From positions 1 through 49,469 of the forward strand of contig NZ_JAFBEG010000019.1 of the NCBI RefSeq assembly GCF_016908635.1: a stretch of DNA of 49,469 nt. The letters run 5' to 3'. The notes beneath the pieces are model-generated. The model made no database searches. It was given only the letters and a program-made list of their open reading frames with translations, and was not told the DNA's origin. Of this stretch, positions 25,520-32,939 are shown piece by piece. Source of the stretch: Sporohalobacter salinus. Lineage in GTDB: Bacteria > Bacillota > Halanaerobiia > Halobacteroidales > Acetohalobiaceae. How positions within the stretch are numbered: the first letter of the stretch is position 1; each line of letters begins with the position of its first letter. The position numbers and the translations under genes are program-made.

Positions 25520-26185
25520 TTAATCTCTTTTCAAAGCATTCACTGGACAGTTATATACACATTCTTCGCAATGTATACAGTCCAGATCTTTATTACTACC
25601 ATCAACAAAGTCATAAGGATTCAAATCCATTGGACAACTTTTAGCACAGATATTACAGTTAATACATTTCTCTTCATTAACGTTAATTTGTTTACTTTGT
25701 TTAGACCAACTGCGTTTAACTTTAGTTATCAGAGCTGATAATGAACCCATTGGACAGAAAGAACACCAGGTTCTTTCGTGAAATATAATGCCCAAAAAAA
25801 CTGTAATCATTGTTGTTATTAGAATAATTTTATAAAAAACAAATCCAATTTTGATTAAGTTTCCCTGTGCATTGATGATACCTGTCACGAAGTTATAGAT
25901 TAAAAATAGAGCGAACCCAATTCTAAACCAGACTGTTCTAAAAAATTTAGGAATTGTTGCACTACGACTGATTTTAATTAATAAATTATCATTTAAGCTA
26001 CCGCGGGGACAGAAAGAACCACACCAGATTCTACCGCCTTTCCAAGCAGCTGTTATTGTTGGAGCTATCATACATATTAAAGCTATACTGCCTATGATTG
26101 GATACTTCCACCCAATGGCTAAAAAGGATATAATAAAGATCCAGCTCCATTTACCAATGAAGCCGACTATTTCCGTTTGTTTCAT
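25520..26185 (-). CDS. NapH/MauN-type 4Fe-4S membrane protein
   Basis: A 221-aa membrane ferredoxin-like protein. About four hydrophobic segments carry two cytoplasm-facing cysteine pairs, WCGSFCPRGS (about residues 55-64) and WCSFCPMGS (about 140-148). A C-terminal domain with two 4Fe-4S motifs follows, CINCNICAKSCP and CIHCEECVYNCP. Such proteins pass electrons between quinones or flavins and periplasmic or other partners (NapH, NosR, RdxA/CcoG relatives). The start ATG at 26185 is chosen from AGAGGTG seven bases upstream; an ATG at 26203 lacks a site. A consensus promoter and a TACCCC/GGGGTA dyad precede it, suggesting a CsoR/CstR-type repressor. The partner protein is unknown. Confidence 0.85.
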   Translation of the reverse strand: MKQTEIVGFIGKWSWIFIISFLAIGWKYPIIGSIALICMIAPTITAAWKGGRIWCGSFCPRGSLNDNLLIKISRSATIPKFFRTVWFRIGFALFLIYNFVTGIINAQGNLIKIGFVFYKIILITTMITVFLGIIFHERTWCSFCPMGSLSALITKVKRSWSKQSKQINVNEEKCINCNICAKSCPMDLNPYDFVDGSNKDLDCIHCEECVYNCPVNALKRD

Positions 26186-26210
26186 AAATAACACCTCTTT
26201 CATTGATTTA

Positions 26211-26230
26211 TACCCCCACCATGAGGGGTA
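26211..26230 (-). promoter_or_regulatory. Inverted repeat TACCCC-N8-GGGGTA, putative CsoR/CstR-type operator
   Basis: Arms at 26211-26216 and 26225-26230 lie just downstream of the -10 box of the NapH-like gene, over the expected transcription start. CsoR-family regulators of copper or sulfane sulfur recognise C-tract/G-tract dyads of this kind. Assignment to that family is inference; no csoR-like gene is in the window. Confidence 0.45.
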
Positions 26231-26235
26231 AGGGA

Positions 26236-26265
26236 ATTATAATATATTTGGTATCCTTTTGTCAA
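26236..26265 (-). promoter_or_regulatory. Consensus promoter of the NapH-like gene
   Basis: On the minus strand, TTGACA (26260-26265) and TATAAT (26236-26241) are 18 bases apart, about 50 bases before the start codon. Confidence 0.75.
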
Positions 26266-26340
26266 GTCTAAATTTATTTTATGCAGGAATAAAAATATAG
26301 ATGAAGAAATTTAAATCAAAATGTTTAAGGGAGGATAATA

Positions 26341-26859
26341 ATGAATAATGAATTAAAAGAGAAATTAATTGCTAAAGCTGAAAAAATGGGTGTAGTCGAT
26401 ATAGTTTCATTTACAATTGATCAAATTGAATTTGATAGTAGAACATTATTAAATTGTATGTTTGGTTGTGAAGACTGGGGTAATGGTAATACTTGCCCTT
26501 CACGTCCTGGTTCATTAAAACCTTGGGAGTACCGCAAAATGTTTGAAGAGTATAGCTGGGGATTGATTATTCATGCTTATGATAAGAAGTTATCACAAGA
26601 AATCTCCTATGAATTAGAACAGTTAGCTTTCAAGGAAGGATATTATTTTGCATTTTCATTAAGTGATTGTGCTCTATGTAGTGAATGTGCTGGCTTTAAT
26701 GATGAATCTTGTCGATTTCCAAAACAGGCACGGCCAGCTTTTCATAGTGTAGGAATTGATGTCTTTAAAACAGTAAGAAAGTTTGATCTACCGATTGAGA
26801 CCCTAGAAGAAGAAATTAATGAAGAACAGAATTGGTATTCAGCTGTATTTATAAAGTAG
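26341..26859 (+). CDS. DUF2284 metal-binding protein
   Basis: A 172-aa cysteine-rich cytoplasmic protein of the DUF2284 family. Visible cysteines fall in the family layout: CMFGCEDWGNGNTCPSRPGSLKPWEY (about residues 40-65), then CALCSECAGFNDESC (about 118-132) and RFPKQARPAFHSVGIDV. The pattern suggests an iron-sulfur or zinc site. These proteins are frequent in anaerobes beside redox genes, here next to the divergently transcribed NapH-like ferredoxin. ATG at 26341 follows AAGGGAGGATAAT. The function is unknown. Confidence 0.85.
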   Translation: MNNELKEKLIAKAEKMGVVDIVSFTIDQIEFDSRTLLNCMFGCEDWGNGNTCPSRPGSLKPWEYRKMFEEYSWGLIIHAYDKKLSQEISYELEQLAFKEGYYFAFSLSDCALCSECAGFNDESCRFPKQARPAFHSVGIDVFKTVRKFDLPIETLEEEINEEQNWYSAVFIK

Positions 26860-26870
26860 ACTGGACAGGC

Positions 26871-26898
26871 ACGATTTTGTAAATTCCCCCATATACAT
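26871..26898 (+). promoter_or_regulatory. Possible sporulation (sigma-K/sigma-E like) promoter of sigK
   Basis: AC at 26871-26872 and CATATACAT at 26890-26898 are 17 bases apart. This roughly fits the sigma-K pattern AC-N17-CATANNNTA, missing only the final TA order. sigK is autoregulated in Bacillus, so the placement is sensible, but the match is weak. Confidence 0.3.
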
Positions 26899-26935
26899 GT
26901 AAATAGGGTGTGTCATTTATAAGGGGGAATGCTGG

Positions 26936-27643
26936 ATGATATCTGGACTTCTAGCCGGAATAGGTAGTAGCTTAGTTGATGGTGTTTTAGTTTTAGTTTC
27001 TTATATTACCAATAATAGTGCCTTTCCTCAACCACTAGATAAAAAAGAAGAAGAAAAGTACTTGAAGCGTCTTTTAGAAGGTGACGAAGAAGCTAAAGAA
27101 GTTCTAATCGAACATAATATGCGGTTAGTAGCTCATATTGTAAAGAAGTATGAAAATGCTAAAGTGGATAAAGAAGACTTGATTTCTATTGGCTCTATTG
27201 GGTTGATTAAAGCTATTGAAACTTATGATCCTTCCAAAAAAGTTAAGTTAGCCACTTATGCTTCTCGTTGTATAGAGAATGAGATTTTAATGCATCTTAG
27301 GCAGAATAAGAAAACAAATCGTGAAGTTAAACTTCACGATCCAATTAGTTCGGATAAAGAAGGTAATAAAATGACTTTAATGGATGTCTATAAAATTGAT
27401 GAGGAAACGGTTTTAGATAAAGTAGAAATGGCATTAGCAGAAGAAAGGTTATATAATAAAATAGAAGGGTTAAGTGAACGCGAACGAAAAGTAGTAGAGA
27501 TGAGGTATGGTTTAAATAATTTAGAAGAGCTTACGCAGCGGGAAATAGCTAATAGACTAGGTATTTCACGGTCCTATGTTTCTCGAATCGAAAAGAAAGC
27601 ACTCCAGAAATTGAATCGATTATTCTGTTTTAATGGAGGTTAG
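26936..27643 (+). CDS. sigK: RNA polymerase sporulation sigma factor SigK (uninterrupted)
   Basis: A mother-cell late sporulation sigma factor of 235 aa. It begins with a hydrophobic stretch (about residues 1-25) typical of the pro-sequence. Region 2 follows (EHNMRLVAHIVKKYENA, DLISIGSIGLIKAIETYDPSKKVKLATYASRCIENEILMHLR), then region 4 (LSERERKVVEMRYGLNNLEELTQREIANRLGISRSYVSRIEKKALQKL). The gene is continuous, with no skin-type element as seen in some Bacillus and Clostridioides strains. ATG at 26936 is eight bases after AAGGGGGA. It confirms sporulation capacity. Confidence 0.95.
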   Translation: MISGLLAGIGSSLVDGVLVLVSYITNNSAFPQPLDKKEEEKYLKRLLEGDEEAKEVLIEHNMRLVAHIVKKYENAKVDKEDLISIGSIGLIKAIETYDPSKKVKLATYASRCIENEILMHLRQNKKTNREVKLHDPISSDKEGNKMTLMDVYKIDEETVLDKVEMALAEERLYNKIEGLSERERKVVEMRYGLNNLEELTQREIANRLGISRSYVSRIEKKALQKLNRLFCFNGG

Positions 27644-27686
27644 GAACTTCTATAAGAATATCTAGGCAAATTAATCTTATATTTTA

Positions 27687-27715
27687 TTGACATATGATCA
27701 TAAAAGAGGTATAAT
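27687..27715 (+). promoter_or_regulatory. Perfect consensus promoter with palindromic spacer
   Basis: TTGACA (27687-27692), a 17-base spacer and TATAAT (27710-27715) drive the small Gly/Arg-rich gene. The spacer contains the 10-base palindrome TATGATCATA at 27694-27703, a possible operator. Confidence 0.8.
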
Positions 27716-27769
27716 AAAATTGTAATGAACAAATGTTTATAATTGATTAAGATTAGAGGGGTGATTAAT

Positions 27770-27973
27770 ATGCCTAGAGGAGATGGAACTGGACCTACAG
27801 GTCAAGGGTCACAAACTGGACGTCAAGCTGGTTATTGTTCTGGTTTTTACCAGCCTGGATATGTAAATGATGAAATCCCATGTCAAAGATTAGCTTACAG
27901 AAGAGGACGTGGAAATAATCGAGGACAGAGTCGTTGCAAAGGACGAAGAGGTAGTCCAAATCGCCGTAGATAA
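27770..27973 (+). CDS. Small Gly/Arg-rich DUF5320-like protein
   Basis: A 67-aa protein beginning MPRGDGTGPTGQGSQTGRQAGYC, which matches the opening of DUF5320-type small proteins (MPGFDGTGPRGMGPMTGRG...C) often found with dinitrogenase iron-molybdenum cofactor-like (NifX/NafY-type) genes in anaerobes. The C-terminus is very arginine-rich (RRGRGNNRGQSRCKGRRG), and three cysteines are present, so metal or nucleic-acid binding is possible. No NifX-like gene is adjacent here. ATG at 27770 is six bases after GAGGGGTG; an upstream in-frame start has no site. It is a monocistronic unit with its own consensus promoter and terminator. Confidence 0.75.
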   Translation: MPRGDGTGPTGQGSQTGRQAGYCSGFYQPGYVNDEIPCQRLAYRRGRGNNRGQSRCKGRRGSPNRRR

Positions 27974-27994
27974 TAATATATTGAGAAAGTAATA

Positions 27995-28030
27995 AGGGCT
28001 AGCCGCATGGCTAGCCCTATTTTAAATTTA
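27995..28030 (+). terminator. Terminator after the Gly/Arg-rich gene
   Basis: AGGGCTAGCC (27995-28004) pairs with GGCTAGCCCT (28009-28018), 10 bp with a GCAT loop, followed by an AT-rich run containing TTTT. Confidence 0.85.
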
Positions 28031-28133
28031 AAGAGTAAAGAAATAATAATTTTATAAAAGAAAATGTTATAATAAAATGAATGGAGCCTCAATAAAAGTT
28101 AGGATAAAATTTTGAAAAGAAGGAGAATAATAT

Positions 28134-29024
28134 ATGAATTATAAAACAGTAATGAAATTAATGGATGTAAAAACACTTGTTGCAGGAGTTATACCAGTTT
28201 TTTTAGGTTCAATTTATTCTTGGTATTCTTTCAATAAAATAAATTTAATTTATTTTATATTATTGATAATTGCTATCATATTAGTTCAGAGTGCAACTAA
28301 TATGATTAATGATTATTTTGATTTTAAACGTGGAGTAGATGATGAAAATAAGGAGCGAGAGAAAGTTTTGGTAAGTAGAGAAGTTACTTTAGGACAAGTT
28401 AGGGTATTTATAATTTTTAATAAAATTATTGCTTTCATAATTGCTACTTTTATTGCTAGTCAAACAAGTTATTATATTTTATTGGTTGTTTTGTTTGGAT
28501 TTATAATTTCGATTTTATATGCTTTTGGACCGTTGCCTATTTCTTACACTCCTTTAGGGGAAGTAGTATCAGGGTTAACTATGGGAATTGGAATAACAAC
28601 AACTGTAACTTATATTCATTCAGGAATATTTAATTTAAATACAGTATTATTAGCTGTTCCTACTTCAATTTATATTGGAAATATTTTATTATCCAATAAT
28701 TTAAGCGATATGAAGGTAGATAAGAAAGCTGGTAGGAAGACTTTGCCTTTATTTTTAGGAAGAAAAAATTCTGAAAGGTTATGGGTTTTTAATGTAATTA
28801 TGTTATTTTTATTGACATTAATTTTATTATTGTTAGATCTTTATCCTAAATCAGTATTATTAGTAGTAATTTTATTATTTCCTTATAGATCAATTTCGAA
28901 TTTTTTATCTTATGAAAAGAGTATTGATACTAAAGAAAGAACTATGCAAATTATAGGTAAAATCGGATTAAGATATCATTTAGCTGTGATTATTGGATTA
29001 TTAATATCAATTATATTTGAGTAG
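28134..29024 (+). CDS. UbiA-family prenyltransferase (MenA-like)
   Basis: A polytopic membrane prenyltransferase of 296 aa with about eight hydrophobic segments. The first Asp-rich motif is NMINDYFDFKRGVD (NxxxDxxxD, about residues 56-69) and the second is NNLSDMKVDKKAGRKTLPL (about 190-208), both intact. The nearest family pattern I recognise is MenA (dihydroxynaphthoate prenyltransferase), but no other menaquinone gene is in the window, so the acceptor is uncertain. ATG at 28134 follows AAGGAGAATAATAT. Phenylalanine/isoleucine-rich, AT-rich codon use matches its neighbours. Confidence 0.85.
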   Translation: MNYKTVMKLMDVKTLVAGVIPVFLGSIYSWYSFNKINLIYFILLIIAIILVQSATNMINDYFDFKRGVDDENKEREKVLVSREVTLGQVRVFIIFNKIIAFIIATFIASQTSYYILLVVLFGFIISILYAFGPLPISYTPLGEVVSGLTMGIGITTTVTYIHSGIFNLNTVLLAVPTSIYIGNILLSNNLSDMKVDKKAGRKTLPLFLGRKNSERLWVFNVIMLFLLTLILLLLDLYPKSVLLVVILLFPYRSISNFLSYEKSIDTKERTMQIIGKIGLRYHLAVIIGLLISIIFE

Positions 29025-29296
29025 AAATGACTTATTAATATTATTTGGGATATTGAGTTAGTAGAGAAGAAATTGGTTTTAGATGATGGCAATAAAGATT
29101 TCAATAAATAGCTATTAAATAATCTATTAATAAAGGAAATTAATAATGTTTTAGAGTAATAAAATAATTAGATAAGGTTTTTATAAATAAATGTAAATAA
29201 TATTAAGTTTATTTAATTAGCCGAAATATAGCTATATATATAAAGAAGAATTTAAAATTAATAATTAAGATATTAAAAATCAAAGAGGAGTTTTTG

Positions 29297-29868
29297 ATGA
29301 ATGTTTCTTTGGTTATGCGTATGGTTTACTGGAATTGCAGGTCTTGACGAGATATTTTAGGAGGATTTATTTCTAGCCATGCTTATTTAATTCTTAATTC
29401 GCGGTGAGCCAGGAACTGGTAAAGCAATGAGGGGATTGCATTTTTTAAAAGAAGAAGTAGTTAATGAAGAGAAAATTTTATTACTTTAACAGAGCTTCAA
29501 GAAAAGATTTGTGAAAATACTCAAAATTCAAATTTAACTTATAAAATATTTTATTTCTTAATTTAAGTCCTGCCTCTGAAGCTGATAAAAATACTTCTGA
29601 TGATGTTCTTCAATTTATGAGTGATGAAGTTATAAATTTAACGAACGATCAGAATAAACGATTTATTCATATAATTAAGTTTCGAAGGTGAAATGCATAA
29701 GGGTATTGAAGTATTAAAGAAACGATTAAGTGATTTTAAAAAGAATTTGGGTGAACTACATATTACCAAATATGGTATTAAAGTAGAGAATTCTTTAAAA
29801 GGGTTGCGGAGAATGGAATTTTAACTGGTAGTTCTGAATTTATTGATCTAACACAGGATAAAGAATAA
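29297..29868 (+). pseudogene. KaiC-type ATPase pseudogene with multiple frameshifts
   Basis: Joining the three frames gives a recognisable KaiC/RecA-like protein: TGIAGLDEI-LGGF (near 29328-29367), SSHAYLILN, then the P-loop GEPGTGKA (near 29402-29425), HFLKEEVVNEEKILL, TLTELQEKICENT, LNLSPASEADKNTSDDVLQFM, and a C-terminal piece KGIEVLKKRLSDFKKNLGELHITKYGIKVENSLKGL with ENGILTGSSEFIDLTQ ending at 29868. At least five frame changes or in-frame stops separate the blocks, and the P-loop Thr after Lys has become Ala. No functional product is possible. The 270 bases from 29025 to 29296 hold no gene that I can see. Confidence 0.8.
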
Positions 29869-29923
29869 ATTATATTAGTTAATTTTATTAACTAAGTTTC
29901 TAAATAGATATGAGGTGGTAATT

Positions 29924-30145
29924 GTGCAGAAAATTTTATTACAGAAAGAAGAAATACCTTTGATTGCTCGTATAATATCAATTGTAGATGCTTATGATGT
30001 AATGACACATAAAAGGAGTTATAAAGAAGCATCAAATAAACAAGAAGCCTTAAAAGAATTGAAAGAATGTGCTGGAAGTCAATTTGATCCTGAGTTAGTT
30101 AAAGAATTTATAGATATGATATCATCAGATTCCGAATCAAATTAA
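29924..30145 (+). pseudogene. Truncated HD-GYP domain fragment
   Basis: A 73-aa open frame matching only the last third of an HD-GYP cyclic-di-GMP phosphodiesterase: EEIPLIARIISIVDAYDVMTHKRSYKEA, KQEALKELKECAGSQFDPELVKEFIDMI. The catalytic HD and GYP motifs, which would lie upstream, are absent. GTG at 29924 has GAGGTGG at 29912-29918, so a peptide could still be made, but it cannot be an active phosphodiesterase. It follows the KaiC-like pseudogene by 55 bases and is probably part of the same decayed signalling locus. Confidence 0.75.
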
Positions 30146-30322
30146 GATTAGCTGTTAATTTTACTAATAGATTTAATTAGCTATCTTTTATTTTCTGAAT
30201 TTTCAATCTTTCCTTGTTTTTCCTTTCTATTTTATATATTTATTGTTAGTTAATATTTAATTTAATCACAAAATAAAAGATTATACATAAATATACTGTA
30301 AAGTAAAGAAAGGAGGGAAAGG

Positions 30323-31252
30323 ATGGACGGTATTTTTCTAGCTCGTGAAATTCGGAATCGCGAAAGAGTATTAAATAATTTATATAAACGTTTAAGACAA
30401 CAAGTAACTGATAGTGATTTGCAAGATTTAGTTAGACAATTGAGGCAGAGGCAGAATCAACAACTTAGTCTGCTTGATGATTTAATTGAAGGTTTAGAGG
30501 AATTGAGGCCCTTTCCTCCAACTGTCAGGTTGGCTCGACATGTAATACAGCAAGGAGAAACATTATCTCAAATTGCTAGTCAGTATAATACTACAGTTGC
30601 TAATTTGTTACGAGTGAATCCTGATATTGAAGATCCAGATGAGATTCAAGCTGGAATGACAATTAGGCTGCCAATTATTTTACCACCTCCACCTGAATGT
30701 TATTTTGAATATCAAGTTAGTAGAGGAGATACCTCATTTAGATTGGCTCAGAGATTCAATATAACGATTAATGAATTAGTTTATTATAATAGTATTAAAG
30801 ATCCAGATTTGATATATCCAGGCCAAATATTAATTATACCTTGTTCAGAGAATGAAGAAGATAATTTTAATGATAATAGAGATGGATTGTCTAAAGAGTT
30901 AAAGTTTAATACACTAGATAGGAGTAATGCCAATAATTATAGAGGTGCAATCGAAGAAAAATTGTTTACTGCTTCTAATAGAGCTCAGTTTAAAAGAGTA
31001 TTAGAAAACTTTGCTATTAGAGTATCAGGAAGAGTTAACTTTAATAATGACATAGTCATTGGAGCAGTTGAATATGATATTAGGAAATTATATTTAGAAG
31101 ATAAAAGAATCAGAGTAATAGTAAATCGTAAGGCAAAGGGATATCATTTAGTGACAGTATCAAGAGATCAATTTATGGAGCAAGGAGCTTATAGAGTATA
31201 TTTTGTTACTCGAGATGGAAGAACATTGGATAGAGATAGAGTGAATATTTGA
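30323..31252 (+). CDS. LysM-domain protein with two LysM repeats
   Basis: A 309-aa protein without an evident signal peptide. Residues about 1-65 form a charged helical segment rich in Arg, Gln and Leu. Two LysM peptidoglycan-binding domains follow: about 73-116 (HVIQQGETLSQIASQYNTTVANLLRVNPDI, GMTIRLP) and about 127-172 (YQVSRGDTSFRLAQRFNITINELVYYNSI, PGQILIIPC). A roughly 130-residue C-terminal domain of unknown type ends the protein. Absence of a signal peptide together with LysM repeats is typical of spore coat or cortex morphogenesis proteins, so a mother-cell spore role is plausible inference. ATG at 30323 follows AAGGAGGGAAAGG. Codon use is intact despite decayed neighbours. Confidence 0.8.
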   Translation: MDGIFLAREIRNRERVLNNLYKRLRQQVTDSDLQDLVRQLRQRQNQQLSLLDDLIEGLEELRPFPPTVRLARHVIQQGETLSQIASQYNTTVANLLRVNPDIEDPDEIQAGMTIRLPIILPPPPECYFEYQVSRGDTSFRLAQRFNITINELVYYNSIKDPDLIYPGQILIIPCSENEEDNFNDNRDGLSKELKFNTLDRSNANNYRGAIEEKLFTASNRAQFKRVLENFAIRVSGRVNFNNDIVIGAVEYDIRKLYLEDKRIRVIVNRKAKGYHLVTVSRDQFMEQGAYRVYFVTRDGRTLDRDRVNI

Positions 31253-31414
31253 TTAGGATTATTAATTTTGCATAATAATAATGAAATATATTCAAAGGCT
31301 TATGATGTAAAATTTTGAATTTGAGTTAAATAGTGTGGAATATGCATAATAACAGTTATTATGTATAATAATATAATTGTCGGCTTGATAAAGATAAGAA
31401 TAAATAGACTAAAT

Positions 31415-31455
31415 CCCTATTCTTTCGTTTTGGAGAAGGAATAGGGGCTATTTTG
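31415..31455 (+). terminator. Putative terminator downstream of the LysM gene
   Basis: CCCTATTC at 31415-31422 pairs with GAATAGGG at 31439-31446, extended by four weaker pairs inside, and followed by CTATTTTGTT. It lies about 160 bases after the LysM stop codon. Confidence 0.65.
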
Positions 31456-31627
31456 TTGAATTTTTTTATTTGATGGATGAAGCTAAAAGATTAGTAGAGT
31501 AATTGATTATATTTGAGTAATAAATTTTATATTATTTTTCCTAAAACTACTAAAGTAATTATTGGACATATAAAAAATTCAGAGCTTAATATTAATGCTA
31601 GAAGATGCTTTTTAGAAATAAATTTAT

Positions 31628-31780
31628 TTATTTAGAATCATTACAGTTCTTAAAACATATGATGTAATGACTAATAAATAATTGACTTATAAAAATTAGC
31701 TAGTAAAATTTAAGTTTAAAAACAAATAGGAATTAACCCAGATTTATTTTGAAAATTACCCATTAATTACATTTTTTTCC
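31628..31780 (+). pseudogene. Heavily decayed HD-GYP-like relic
   Basis: Translated across frames, 31640-31700 reads ITVLKTYDVMTNK-LTYK, resembling IISIVDAYDVMTHKRSYK of the fragment at 29924-30145. GINPDLF-KLP near 31730-31765 resembles SQFDPELVKEF. Many stops and indels are present. It is most likely a second, older copy of the same domain on the other side of the LysM gene. Confidence 0.45.
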
Positions 31781-31837
31781 AAATAAACAAGGAGAATTTG
31801 TAATTCATAAAGAAATATAAATTGAGGTGTTAGCAAA

Positions 31838-32218
31838 ATGTATTTAAAAGGTTTAGGATTAGGGTCATCTACTATAATTGGAAAAATACAGAAAATTGAA
31901 AAGAATAATTCAATTATTAGACAGGGAAGAATTATTGTTTCTGAAGAATTAACTTATAATTTGTATAAGAAAGGAGAGAAAATAAAAGGGATTATAACTG
32001 ATTATGGAAATACTAGTAGCCATGCTGCTATTTTAGCTAAACAGAGTAATTTGCCAGTAATTATTGGAGCTTACACTAAAAATGGCAAAAGAGCAACAGA
32101 TGTACTACAAAATGATGATATTGTTAAATTGGATTTGAAGGAAGGAACGGTATGTAGATTAACTGAAGAGGAATTATGTAATATGTTACAGGAAGAATCA
32201 ATAATTAAGCGGAGATGA
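31838..32218 (+). CDS. Stand-alone PEP-utilising enzyme mobile (swivel) domain
   Basis: A 126-aa protein consisting almost entirely of the phosphohistidine swivelling domain of PEP synthase/PPDK/PTS enzyme I. It shows GIITDYGNTSSHAAILAKQSNLPVIIGA with the phosphoacceptor His in TSSHAAILA, then DIVKLDLKEGTVCRL. No ATP-grasp or PEP-binding domain gene is adjacent. ATG at 31838 follows TTGAGGTGTTAGCAAA. It may act as a phosphocarrier with a partner elsewhere, or be a domain left from a larger gene; the neighbouring relics make the second option realistic. The frame is clean, which argues for function. Confidence 0.75.
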   Translation: MYLKGLGLGSSTIIGKIQKIEKNNSIIRQGRIIVSEELTYNLYKKGEKIKGIITDYGNTSSHAAILAKQSNLPVIIGAYTKNGKRATDVLQNDDIVKLDLKEGTVCRLTEEELCNMLQEESIIKRR

Positions 32219-32321
32219 TTAGTTAATATTTTCATTAGTATAATAAATAGATTAGATCTGTAAAAAAGTTTTTAATTTAGGGATTTTTGGGTAGTGATTT
32301 ATAAATGATTAGAAATTATGT

Positions 32322-32349
32322 TTGCAATCTATTACAATCATGCTATAAT
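32322..32349 (+). promoter_or_regulatory. Promoter of yqeG (extended -10)
   Basis: TTGCAA (32322-32327), 16 bases, then TATAAT (32344-32349) preceded by TGC, about 65 bases before yqeG. Confidence 0.6.
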
Positions 32350-32414
32350 TTATATTACATAAATATAATATTTTGAGGGATGAATAGATATAGAAATGAA
32401 TTGAGGTAGATAGA

Positions 32415-32936
32415 ATGAGATTGAAGGATAGAATTATAGATCTCTGTCGACCTGATTTCTATTATAATAATATTTATGATATTGATCTGCAGGAACTTAA
32501 AGAGTTAGGAATTAATGGTTTAATTTGTGATTTAGATAATACTCTTTTAGCTTGGGATGATCAAAATATAGAATCTAAGATTAAAGAATGGATAATTCAA
32601 GTTGAAGAATTAGGAATTTCTGTTTGTATTCTGTCTAATAGTCTGCGGACTAGAGTAGATAGGATTTCTTATATATTGCAATTACCGGCTATTTCTAAAG
32701 CATTAAAACCGCGTAAACAAGCATTTAAGTTAGCGATTAATAAATTAAATGTTAATCAGAATCAAATAGCTGTCGTGGGTGATCAGTTATTTACTGATAT
32801 TCTTGGCGGAAACAGATTGGACTTACTGACTATTTTAGTTGATCCTATTACTAACAAAGAATTTATTAGTACTAAATTCATTAGATTATTAGAAGAAAAT
32901 TTTAAGAAGGATTTAGAATTATTTCAAAAGGAGTGA
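32415..32936 (+). CDS. yqeG: YqeG family HAD phosphatase
   Basis: A 173-aa HAD-superfamily subclass IIIA phosphatase of the YqeG type. Motif I is DLDNTLLAWDD (about residues 39-49), motif II is ILSNS near 75-79, the Lys of motif III is in KALKPRKQAF, and motif IV is VGDQLFTDILGGNRL (about 120-134). The related mitochondrial enzyme Gep4 is a phosphatidylglycerophosphatase; bacterial YqeG may share that role or act on another phosphate ester. ATG at 32415 follows TTGAGGTAGATAGA. It lies three bases before the next gene, so the two are co-transcribed. Confidence 0.9.
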   Translation: MRLKDRIIDLCRPDFYYNNIYDIDLQELKELGINGLICDLDNTLLAWDDQNIESKIKEWIIQVEELGISVCILSNSLRTRVDRISYILQLPAISKALKPRKQAFKLAINKLNVNQNQIAVVGDQLFTDILGGNRLDLLTILVDPITNKEFISTKFIRLLEENFKKDLELFQKE

Positions 32937-32939
32937 GGT

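Larger units (their letters stand above)
31253..31837 (+). other. 585-base gene-free region containing relic sequence
   Basis: No intact gene. It holds the hairpin at 31415-31455 and, in its second half, stop-riddled sequence with HD-GYP-like words (see the separate relic entry). The rest is AT-rich spacer. Confidence 0.6.

Noticed and set aside
26936-27643. skin-type interruption of sigK
   Set aside because: The gene reads through from start to stop without interruption and has both region 2 and region 4.
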